A stretch of DNA of 5,539 bases from Ardenticatenia bacterium. Its GTDB lineage: Bacteria > Chloroflexota > Anaerolineae > Promineifilales > Promineifilaceae. A program made the translations under genes and the position numbers. Shown here in pieces: positions 1 to 4,288 of the stretch (positions within the stretch are counted from its first letter, which is position 1; each line of letters starts with the position of its first letter). The notes under the pieces are model-generated. The model did not search any database. It saw only the letters and a program-made list of their open reading frames with translations, and was not told the origin of the DNA. The stretch covers positions 1-5,539 of the forward strand of contig JAACJX010000019.1 in the NCBI GenBank assembly GCA_014237545.1, given 5' to 3'.

Positions 1-28
1 AAGTGTGACCGGGGAATGTGGGGTTTTT

Positions 29-51
29 GCTTTCTCGAGCCGGGTGAAAGC
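29..51. other. Hairpin A, 6-bp stem
   Basis: GCTTTC at 29-34 pairs with GAAAGC at 46-51 around an 11-nt loop. On its own a 6-bp stem is weak evidence; it is listed because it abuts the next hairpin, sharing bases 50-51 with it. Confidence 0.35.
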
Positions 52-87
52 TATCCGCGGAAGGAAATCACTCCTTCCTTAGATAGC
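50..87. other. Hairpin B, two-part stem of 6 and 7 bp
   Basis: GCTATC (50-55) pairs with GATAGC (82-87). After a 3x3 internal loop (CGC against TTA), GGAAGGA (59-65) pairs with TCCTTCC (72-78), leaving the six-base loop AATCAC. Both stems are perfect, giving thirteen pairs in 38 bases. Confidence 0.6.
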
Positions 88-90
88 AAA

Positions 91-120
91 AAAGGCTAAG
101 TGTTGGCGCACCTAGCCTTT
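91..120. other. Hairpin C carrying the shared GTGTTGGCGCAC centre
   Basis: AAAGGCTA (91-98) pairs perfectly with TAGCCTTT (113-120). Inside, after an A/C mismatch, GTGT (100-103) pairs with GCAC (108-111; the last pair is T-G), leaving TGGC as the loop. The centre is identical to that of the hairpin at 152-179 although the outer arms differ. Confidence 0.7.
100..113. repeat. 14-nt repeat GTGTTGGCGCACCT, copy 1
   Basis: Exact match to the copy at 160-173, with starts 60 bases apart. It forms the apical stem and loop of hairpin C. A 14-base exact repeat at this distance, both times at the tip of a hairpin, is unlikely by chance. Confidence 0.7.
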
Positions 121-151
121 GCTTACAGAGGTAAAACCGCATCACCTTCAC

Positions 152-179
152 GGTAGTCGGTGTTGGCGCACCTTCTACC
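152..179. other. Hairpin D carrying the shared centre
   Basis: GGTAG (152-156) pairs with CTACC (175-179). After a 2x2 internal loop (TC against TT), GGTGT (159-163) pairs with GCACC (168-172), leaving loop TGGC. The outer arm is unrelated in sequence to that of hairpin C but is again complementary, so pairing is kept while sequence changes. Confidence 0.65.
160..173. repeat. 14-nt repeat GTGTTGGCGCACCT, copy 2
   Basis: Identical to 100-113. A looser third version lies at 282-302, where AGGTGTT and GCACCT are kept but the loop between them is expanded. Confidence 0.7.
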
Positions 180-186
180 AAACGAG

Positions 187-200
187 CCCCTTGAGTGGGG
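187..200. other. Small hairpin CCCC/GGGG
   Basis: CCCC (187-190) pairs with GGGG (197-200) around TTGAGT. It is short and directly abuts the next hairpin, on which it could stack. It is weak alone. Confidence 0.3.
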
Positions 201-220
201 AGGGGGCCCTTGGGCCTCCT
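201..220. other. Hairpin E, 8-bp stem with CTTG tetraloop
   Basis: AGGGGGCC (201-208) pairs with GGCCTCCT (213-220), with one G-T wobble, around CTTG. CUUG is a known stable RNA tetraloop. The right arm overlaps the left arm of hairpin F, so E and F exclude each other. Confidence 0.5.
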
Positions 221-248
221 ATGCGGCAAATAAATTTGTCGATAGGAG
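216..248. other. Hairpin F, 14 bp with one bulged base
   Basis: CTCCTAT (216-222) pairs with ATAGGAG (242-248). After a bulged G223, CGGCAAA (224-230) pairs with TTTGTCG (235-241; one G-T pair), leaving TAAA as the loop. This is the longest and statistically strongest inverted repeat of the window. It shares 216-220 with hairpin E. Confidence 0.65.
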
Positions 249-253
249 TGTAC

Positions 254-287
254 ACAAGCCTGGAAAATCTGTCAATGAACCAGGTGT
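254..287. other. Hairpin G, CCTGG/CCAGG
   Basis: CCTGG (259-263) pairs with CCAGG (280-284). Across a 2-nt bulge, ACA (254-256) pairs with TGT (285-287). The palindrome GTGTACAC lies just before it (248-255). It competes with the 282-302 hairpin for bases 282-286. Confidence 0.4.
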
Positions 288-302
288 TCTAGCCACGCAC
301 CT
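282..302. other. Hairpin H, degenerate third copy of the shared motif
   Basis: AGGTG (282-286) pairs with CACCT (298-302), plus a T287-G297 wobble, around a loop based on TCTAGCCAC. The flanks AGGTGTT and GCACCT match the stem of hairpins C and D, including the T-G pair below the loop. It ends six bases before the ATG at 308. Confidence 0.4.
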
Positions 303-307
303 CAAGG

Positions 308-336
308 ATGGGTTTCGTTCAGGCTGTGGAAACCAT
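308..336 (+). promoter_or_regulatory. Hairpin over the translation start
   Basis: ATG-GTTTC (308-316, with one bulged G) pairs with GAAACCAT (329-336), an 8-bp stem around a 12-nt loop. The left foot is the ATG at 308. The right foot contains the CAT that begins the alternative in-frame ATG at 335. Translation from either start could therefore depend on opening this stem. It lies in coding sequence, so coincidence is possible. Confidence 0.35.
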
Positions 337-1531
337 GCAGCCGGACGCTGGAGTTAACTCTCCGGAGCTGTCGGAAGCGCTGCGGCAGGCGCAGGCGCGG
401 CTCCTCCAACTGAGAGCAGAGCGAGGCATCGAGGTAAAGGCTTCGGTTCTCCCGCCCTGGGAGACCGCCGAAGATGCTACCCGTGCGCCGAACTGGCTGC
501 TGCTCAACGCCCAGAAAGACCTCCAGCGCCGCCGTGCATCTTCCAGCCGTAGCGCAACCAATCTAGCCTGTGTCCCAGCCGATCCCCCACCATCTCCAAC
601 CGCTGAGCCTGAATCTACCAGCGCAACAACCTGTGCCACAAAAACCGTCACCGTCCACCCGACCATCCTGCTGGCCATGCTCAAACAGCACCAGGAAGCC
701 CCTGGCCGGGTATGGCTGCTGCTGCGGGCCATCGACCATGACGGCCGTGGCTGGCTGGATGTAGAAGATATCCGCCGTCACCTAACCGAAAATGGCTCGC
801 CTTATCACATCTTCGGCTGGCGAAGGCTGCGGCAGCTCCTGGCCCAGGGAGAAGGGTCATACTGGCATCGCGACGAGCAGGACCGGCTGTGGCTATATGG
901 AGCTCACAGAATCGCCTACAAGCTCGATTCCGGCCGTTTGCAGGGCTTTCCCGTCGAACTACCCATCAGCGCGCTTCTGGGCGGAATTCAGGCCGTCAGA
1001 GCAGCTTTCTACGCCATTTTCCACGGCGGCCGGGACAGCAAGCCCATCAGCCGGGAGACCCTCGAATCACTCTCCGGCATCCCCGGCCGCACACAGCTGG
1101 AGTACGATCGCGTCGCCCGCGTCGAGCGCACGCACAACATCGCCATCGGAGAGCGTCACACGGCCGAGAACGCGCAAGAACGGGCCTGGCGCCACGGCCG
1201 CGCCGCCTTCCATTTCATCGACACCGAGGGCCGGCAGGGCAGGGCAGGTCAAGAATACGTCGCCTGGCACCTGCCCAACAGCTACCGCGCCGATTACCCG
1301 CGCCGCTCAAGAGGAAGCAGAAAGCGGCTCAATCGCAAACTCGCAGACCTGGTGAAGAAAGGGATACCGGGGAACGACGACCGAGCGGTTGAGAAGCTCT
1401 TCTTCCCCAACGGTGCGCTGGCGGCCAAGTGGTACAATCGCAGTCCGGAACAGGATGCCTACTGGCGTCAGGAGGAAAGAACCCGCACTGGAGGGAAACT
1501 CTGGCGAGTCATATCACGGATGCAAAGATGA
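308..1531 (+). CDS. Putative winged-helix nucleic-acid-binding protein (replication-initiator-like), unknown family
   Basis: I do not recognise a named family. Visible parts, in order: a short amphipathic helix (residues 20-40); a disordered Ser/Pro/Thr-rich linker (about 77-116); a first winged-helix-like segment (about 133-205), with helices around VEDIRRHLT and FGWRRLRQLL followed by a strand pair ending in RLWLYG; a second helix-turn-helix-like segment (about 225-325) with ISRETLESLSGIPGRTQLEY; and a basic stretch (331-345, PRRSRGSRKRLNRK) before a Trp/Tyr-rich tail. Two winged helices in tandem are typical of iteron-binding plasmid initiators, but no catalytic motif (HUH, nuclease, polymerase, integrase) is seen, so DNA or RNA binding is inferred. 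The start at 308 has no spaced Shine-Dalgarno; an in-frame TAG at 290-292 limits extension, and ATG 335 is an alternative. It directly follows the hairpin cluster, its most plausible target. About 85 bases without clear features separate it from the convergent small gene. Confidence 0.75.
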   Translation: MGFVQAVETMQPDAGVNSPELSEALRQAQARLLQLRAERGIEVKASVLPPWETAEDATRAPNWLLLNAQKDLQRRRASSSRSATNLACVPADPPPSPTAEPESTSATTCATKTVTVHPTILLAMLKQHQEAPGRVWLLLRAIDHDGRGWLDVEDIRRHLTENGSPYHIFGWRRLRQLLAQGEGSYWHRDEQDRLWLYGAHRIAYKLDSGRLQGFPVELPISALLGGIQAVRAAFYAIFHGGRDSKPISRETLESLSGIPGRTQLEYDRVARVERTHNIAIGERHTAENAQERAWRHGRAAFHFIDTEGRQGRAGQEYVAWHLPNSYRADYPRRSRGSRKRLNRKLADLVKKGIPGNDDRAVEKLFFPNGALAAKWYNRSPEQDAYWRQEERTRTGGKLWRVISRMQR

Positions 1532-1615
1532 AGTCTTGTCGTTTCTGGTCGGAAAAAACCTGCGGACATTACTGGGATATTTTCAAAATTGTGTCGCCCT
1601 GGTGTAGGTTGCTGA

Positions 1616-1852
1616 CTATGCCGGTATGTACCCGCGTTGGATCTTCGCTCTGACGATCTTCTCCGCCATCCTTTGAGCCTCTTCCAGCGTGGTCGCGTCG
1701 TGTACCTGGAGTCTCTGGTAGCTGCTGCGCCGGCTGCCCCAAACGCAGACCACGGCTACTGGATCCAGTAGGGTGGGCTGTACATAGACTGTGTAGCGGC
1801 GGTCCATGCGGCGAATTGGATCGATGCGCATCAAAATGGTGTGGGTGTTCAT
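1616..1852 (-). CDS. Small stand-alone WGR-like domain protein, 78 aa
   Basis: Residues 19-38 (RYTVYVQPT...CVWG), the WG dipeptide at 38-39 followed by SRRSSYQR, then an EEAQRMAEKIVRAKIQRGY helix, fit the layout of WGR domains. In that family an FY/RFY-type strand leads to the Trp-Gly-Arg motif, and a helix ends in K..(R/K)GY. Here the third motif residue is Ser, with Arg next to it. WGR domains occur in PARP-type enzymes and in bacterial MolR/regulatory proteins, where they bind nucleic acid ends or proteins. This gene encodes the domain alone. I chose ATG 1852 over the upstream ATG at 1897 because the homology-like MRIDP...RRY segment starts just after it and a TATAAT box ends 7 nt before it; the longer start would place that promoter inside the gene. 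No Shine-Dalgarno is visible, consistent with a leaderless mRNA. It is transcribed towards the 308-1531 gene. Confidence 0.65.
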   Translation of the reverse strand: MNTHTILMRIDPIRRMDRRYTVYVQPTLLDPVAVVCVWGSRRSSYQRLQVHDATTLEEAQRMAEKIVRAKIQRGYIPA

Positions 1853-1859
1853 ACGGTGT

Positions 1860-1867
1860 ATTATAAT
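1860..1867. promoter_or_regulatory. Symmetric ATTATAAT: -10 element for the WGR gene and possibly both directions
   Basis: The palindrome reads TATAAT on the minus strand (1865-1860) and on the plus strand (1862-1867). On the minus strand it ends 7 nt before the ATG at 1852, so transcription would begin at or next to the start codon. TTGACT on the minus strand is 26 bases upstream, too far for a normal -35. On the plus strand it could serve the gene at 1934 with a leader of about 60 nt, but I see no good -35 there. Confidence 0.5.
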
Positions 1868-1923
1868 CAAGAATTTCCAGGCGGCCGACAGAGTCAAGCC
1901 GCATCTGGCGGGTCAGGATTCAT

Positions 1924-1927
1924 GAGG
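1924..1927 (+). promoter_or_regulatory. Ribosome binding site GAGG
   Basis: GAGG lies 6 nt before ATG 1934 and fixes that start. An in-frame TGA immediately precedes the ATG, so no longer form is possible. It is the only clear Shine-Dalgarno sequence in the window. Confidence 0.6.
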
Positions 1928-1933
1928 TTCTGA

Positions 1934-2821
1934 ATGCAAAAGCTTCTAGAGATGCTTGCCCAAAGAGCATCAGTACTTTTGATTATCGGAGGAGCGTTCA
2001 TTATTATCGTGGGTGCCTCGAATGAATTTACTATCAATAACTTCTCGATGGCATTTCCAGATCCTTGGGGACGATACCTCACCATTGGAGTTGGCGCGAC
2101 TCTAACCGTATTTGGGTTTTACTTAGAAGTGAGAGAGCCTCGCCCGACAGGAATCTCTGGGATGATAGATAGTAAAAGTGAAGATGTGGGACGTGTTACG
2201 CATGAATATCTTGAATTCCCTAATCGTATTACCTTCCCTCGAGGTAACCGACTAAAAATTAAAAGTGAGTTCCTCGATTGGTCACAATGTTCAATTATGC
2301 TTTGGGTGCTTGTCCCTCCTAAAGGGGAGGGATTAAGAGCGCCTAAGGGACGGAAGAGTCGGTACATCTTGGGCCATCAACTTGGTGGGTGGGAGGCAAA
2401 TAATGGGGAATGGCACAATTTGTTTTCTCTCAGATACAGGGTTGTTGAGGAAGATGCGATTTGGGAGGTTGCTATTTCAAATGATAGAGCAAGACGTTTG
2501 TTACCCCGTATGACTCACCTAGATCGCCTTGATCCAGGGTGGCACCATTTTCTAATTAGGTGGGATTCCTCCAAGCCGGAGATTTCTTTTTGGATTGATG
2601 GGGGTGCAGGAGGAAATGTTATCTCTCAGAGATTTCAAGGTACTTGGCCCAGAAAATTAGCTGATACCGTAACCGTGGGGGCATTTTCAGTCAACGGTCG
2701 TGAGGATGAGGTCACCTACTGTGAAACACAGCTATGCCGTTTAGTGATAATTAATAGATTTTTGGAAATATCCGATCCCTTAGTTAAGAAGCAACTTGAG
2801 GCAAAGCCCTCCGGAGGCTAG
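1934..2821 (+). CDS. Membrane-anchored LamG/concanavalin-A-like lectin-fold protein
   Basis: Two hydrophobic helices open the protein (about residues 12-29, VLLIIGGAFIIIVG, and 48-65, YLTIGVGATLTVFGFYL), joined by a short loop. A mainly beta region follows (about 90-285) with the marks of the LamG-like jelly roll: a strand pair around SIMLWVLVPP, the core WHHFLIRWD...ISFWIDGG (203-224), a late VTVGAF strand, and the closing C-RLVIINRFLEISDPLVKKQL segment (268-288) in which LamG domains end in a helix. Such domains bind carbohydrates or proteins. With two short helices close to the N-terminus, both ends could face the same side, so the lectin part may be cytoplasmic; this is not decided by the sequence. 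Codon use is much more AT-rich than in the flanking GC-rich genes, suggesting separate acquisition. No partner gene is visible. Confidence 0.75.
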   Translation: MQKLLEMLAQRASVLLIIGGAFIIIVGASNEFTINNFSMAFPDPWGRYLTIGVGATLTVFGFYLEVREPRPTGISGMIDSKSEDVGRVTHEYLEFPNRITFPRGNRLKIKSEFLDWSQCSIMLWVLVPPKGEGLRAPKGRKSRYILGHQLGGWEANNGEWHNLFSLRYRVVEEDAIWEVAISNDRARRLLPRMTHLDRLDPGWHHFLIRWDSSKPEISFWIDGGAGGNVISQRFQGTWPRKLADTVTVGAFSVNGREDEVTYCETQLCRLVIINRFLEISDPLVKKQLEAKPSGG

Positions 2822-2842
2822 CTCGAAGTTAGAAAAGCCCGG

Positions 2843-2871
2843 TTGATTTTGGCCCGTCCATCTGCTATCTT
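2843..2871 (+). promoter_or_regulatory. Sigma-70-type promoter before the 126-aa gene
   Basis: TTGATT (2843-2848) and TATCTT (2866-2871) are separated by 17 bases. The -10 box ends 14 nt before ATG 2886, so the leader would be only about 7 nt and contains no Shine-Dalgarno sequence. Confidence 0.5.
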
Positions 2872-2885
2872 GCTTCCAATCCTCT

Positions 2886-3266
2886 ATGCCCCTGGAGCAA
2901 GCCATCTATCACGAACAACCTATCCCCGACTGGGCCGAGCGCGAGCGCTGGGCCGACCTGGCCTGGATCACCGACAACCTGCCGGCTTTTTATTCAGCGG
3001 CGAGCATCGCTTATGAAGCCCTCGGCCGTGGGGCCGTGATCGTCGAGACGACCTATCATACTCAGGACGGCGGCCACCCGGCGGCCTACCTGACCCAGGA
3101 ACAGATCGCTCGCTACGAAGATGCCGCCATCGATCGCCTCATCACCGGCTACACCCCGGAAGAGGAACTGGTCGTCATCCTGCTCAAGGAAGCCCAACGC
3201 ACCAGCGCCTACCGCGTCCGCGCCCGATTCCCGGAGGAAGTCACTCCTCTATCCACCCTTCGCTAA
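2886..3266 (+). CDS. Uncharacterised 126-aa protein
   Basis: I do not recognise the family. The protein is acidic, apparently soluble and mostly helical, with no signal peptide or membrane helix. It has a Trp-rich N-terminal part (WAERERWADLAWITDNLP, residues 16-33), a beta-like AVIVETTYH segment (50-58), a DGGHPAAYL turn (61-69), and a helix EEELVVILLKEAQR (92-105) followed by a basic strand YRVRARF. GC-rich codon use like the next gene supports real coding. The ATG is preceded by a promoter at 2843-2871, and an in-frame TGA at 2844-2846 rules out a much longer protein. The gene is followed after 36 bases by the next gene on the same strand, which has its own -10-like box, so co-transcription is possible but not required. 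Confidence 0.7.
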   Translation: MPLEQAIYHEQPIPDWAERERWADLAWITDNLPAFYSAASIAYEALGRGAVIVETTYHTQDGGHPAAYLTQEQIARYEDAAIDRLITGYTPEEELVVILLKEAQRTSAYRVRARFPEEVTPLSTLR

Positions 3267-3288
3267 ACAGCCCCTTGAACCGCGGGTG

Positions 3289-3294
3289 TATACT
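3289..3294 (+). promoter_or_regulatory. -10 box TATACT for a leaderless transcript
   Basis: TATACT ends 8 nt before ATG 3303, and there is no Shine-Dalgarno sequence. TTGAAC at 3275-3280 is too close to be its -35. The placement would start the mRNA at or just before the ATG, as in the small gene at 1852. Confidence 0.4.
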
Positions 3295-3302
3295 GCACTT
3301 AT

Positions 3303-4214
3303 ATGGGGGAACGCGAGCCGCAGAGCGAACGCCTCAGACGAGGCGAGCTCCTCTGCCTATACCATCCCGGCACCAACGACATCTTTTCCGGCTACGGCCT
3401 GGTCATGGCGGACGATGAGCCGGGTGAACTCGTGGGCTTGCTGATGATCGACCGCCCCTTTCCCGCTAACCCGTTCTGGTTGGCACGCATTGAGGAGGCC
3501 TACGGAGAGTGCGACCTTGTGCCCATGACATCGACCGGCGCGCGCGGCCTGGTCTGCCGGATGCAGATCGAGCCTGACAGCCGGCAACACCTGCGCTACC
3601 TTCCCCCGGCTTTCGGACACCTCCTGCAGGAGGCCCTCCAACCGCTCCTGGACGAACCGCCGGCGCCGACTCTGGCCCTGCGCTGGGATGAAGAGCGCCG
3701 CGTCTGGTTGAGTGAGATGGTCTTCCGCAACGATCTACTGCCGGCGATCCGCGAGGTCTTCGAGCGCACCGGTTACGGCTGCCTGGTCGCCGAGAGCAGC
3801 CGCGGCATCGTCCATGTCTGCCACGCGTCGGATGAGGACATCGATAACTTCCTCAACAAGCCGGTCGAGGCCCGCTGGGGCCTGATCCAGATGCCCACCG
3901 CGCCGCTGGTGCGGCTGGAGTTGCTCGTCTACGATGACCCGCGCGATCCCTTCTGCTTCGAGTCTTTCCTCAACGTCGCCGCACCTGACCAGTTGGCCGT
4001 CCTGGCCGAACTGGCCGGACAGGAAGCGCTGTACATGGCCTTCTATGGCGACGACCTGACCTATCGCTACACCGCCGTTCTACCCCATGACGAGCAGCAG
4101 TGGCAGCGACTGGATGAGATTATCAGTCGGGCCGAGACCTATGGGGCCAATATTCCGCCGGCAGAACGTGACTTCGACCAGGCCAAGGAGCTGTACATGC
4201 GGATCCATCCTTGA
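3303..4214 (+). CDS. Uncharacterised 303-aa soluble protein
   Basis: No family is recognised. There is no signal peptide, membrane helix or catalytic signature. The sequence alternates beta strands (LLCLYHPG, ALRWDEERRVWLSEMVF, GCLVAESSRGIVHVCHA, VRLELLVYD, LYMAFYGDDLTYRYTAVL) with amphipathic helices, suggesting two alpha/beta halves: about 15-110 and 125-275. The C-terminal half ends in a helix rich in Gln/Asp/Glu (HDEQQWQRLDEIISRAE). An acidic, Trp- and Tyr-containing protein of this type may bind a partner, but that is only an impression. An in-frame TGA at 3276-3278 excludes a start more than about 20 codons upstream, and ATG 3303 is the only good start. GC-rich codon use matches the preceding gene. 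It ends 74 bases before the end of the convergent gene at 4289, and I see no strong terminator between them. Confidence 0.75.
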   Translation: MGEREPQSERLRRGELLCLYHPGTNDIFSGYGLVMADDEPGELVGLLMIDRPFPANPFWLARIEEAYGECDLVPMTSTGARGLVCRMQIEPDSRQHLRYLPPAFGHLLQEALQPLLDEPPAPTLALRWDEERRVWLSEMVFRNDLLPAIREVFERTGYGCLVAESSRGIVHVCHASDEDIDNFLNKPVEARWGLIQMPTAPLVRLELLVYDDPRDPFCFESFLNVAAPDQLAVLAELAGQEALYMAFYGDDLTYRYTAVLPHDEQQWQRLDEIISRAETYGANIPPAERDFDQAKELYMRIHP

Positions 4215-4288
4215 TTGAATATGGCTGACCGATCAGAATGTCTTTGGGGAACAGCATCCAGTCACCTAAGAGGTAAAATCTCACAAAG
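4215..4288. other. Short convergent intergenic region
   Basis: Two genes end here facing each other. Only a weak 4-bp inverted repeat (CTGA-CCGA-TCAG, 4225-4236) is visible, with no T-run, so no intrinsic terminator can be called for either gene. Confidence 0.5.

Larger units (their letters stand above)
88..120 (-). terminator. Possible intrinsic terminator for leftward transcription
   Basis: Read on the minus strand, the hairpin AAAGGCTA...TAGCC is followed directly by six T residues (complement of A88-A93), the layout of a Rho-independent terminator. On the plus strand the same hairpin is followed only by TTTGCTT, so it would be weaker there. No minus-strand gene is visible just to the right, so any transcript ending here would be a non-coding RNA antisense to the hairpin region. 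The hairpin may instead serve another purpose, since its loop is conserved in a hairpin without a T-run. Confidence 0.35.
24..302. other. Tandem hairpin cluster (candidate structured RNA or protein-binding hairpin array)
   Basis: This stretch has no credible gene and is filled with inverted repeats: 29-51, 50-87, 91-120, 152-179, 187-200, 201-220, 216-248, 254-287 and 282-302. Several are much longer than expected by chance; the 216-248 hairpin has 14 pairs with a single bulged G. TTTTTGC at 24-30 can also pair with GCAAAAA at 86-92, closing the first hairpins into a larger domain. Two hairpins share an identical 14-nt centre in different arms, which is what a conserved recognition loop with drifting stems looks like. 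The cluster ends at the start of the winged-helix-like gene. It could be a long leader RNA, an independent ncRNA, a replication or transfer origin, or the end of a mobile element. It may begin to the left of the window. Strand is unknown. The structure is seen; the function is not. Confidence 0.6.

Noticed and set aside
100..173. CRISPR array
   Set aside because: Only two exact 14-nt copies, 60 bases apart, each a hairpin with different arms; there are no longer direct repeats and no cas genes.
152..179. REP element or integron attC site
   Set aside because: A GTAG at the foot of hairpin D and a GTTGGC core are superficially similar, but the attC core does not fit GTTRRRY, there is no integrase or HUH transposase, and a single GTAG is not diagnostic.
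1..307. Group II intron or ribozyme end
   Set aside because: No domain V signature or maturase; the protein that follows has no reverse-transcriptase motifs.
160..357. Open frame of 65 codons starting at a GTG/TTG on the plus strand
   Set aside because: It begins inside the repeated hairpin motif and runs through hairpins D-H. It has no ribosome binding site, overlaps the real gene start, and its peptide has no recognisable pattern.
319..732. Minus-strand open frame of 137 codons opposite the 407-aa gene
   Set aside because: It is a shadow frame produced by GC-rich codons. The product is low-complexity Ser/Ala/Val-rich and the plus-strand frame explains the region.
308..1531. HUH relaxase/Rep endonuclease
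   Set aside because: No His-hydrophobe-His motif with a paired catalytic tyrosine could be found in the protein.
1853..1897. Upstream ATG at 1897 as start of the WGR-like protein
   Set aside because: The added 15 residues (MTLSAAWKFLIIIHR) are unlike the family start and would place the TATAAT element inside the coding region.
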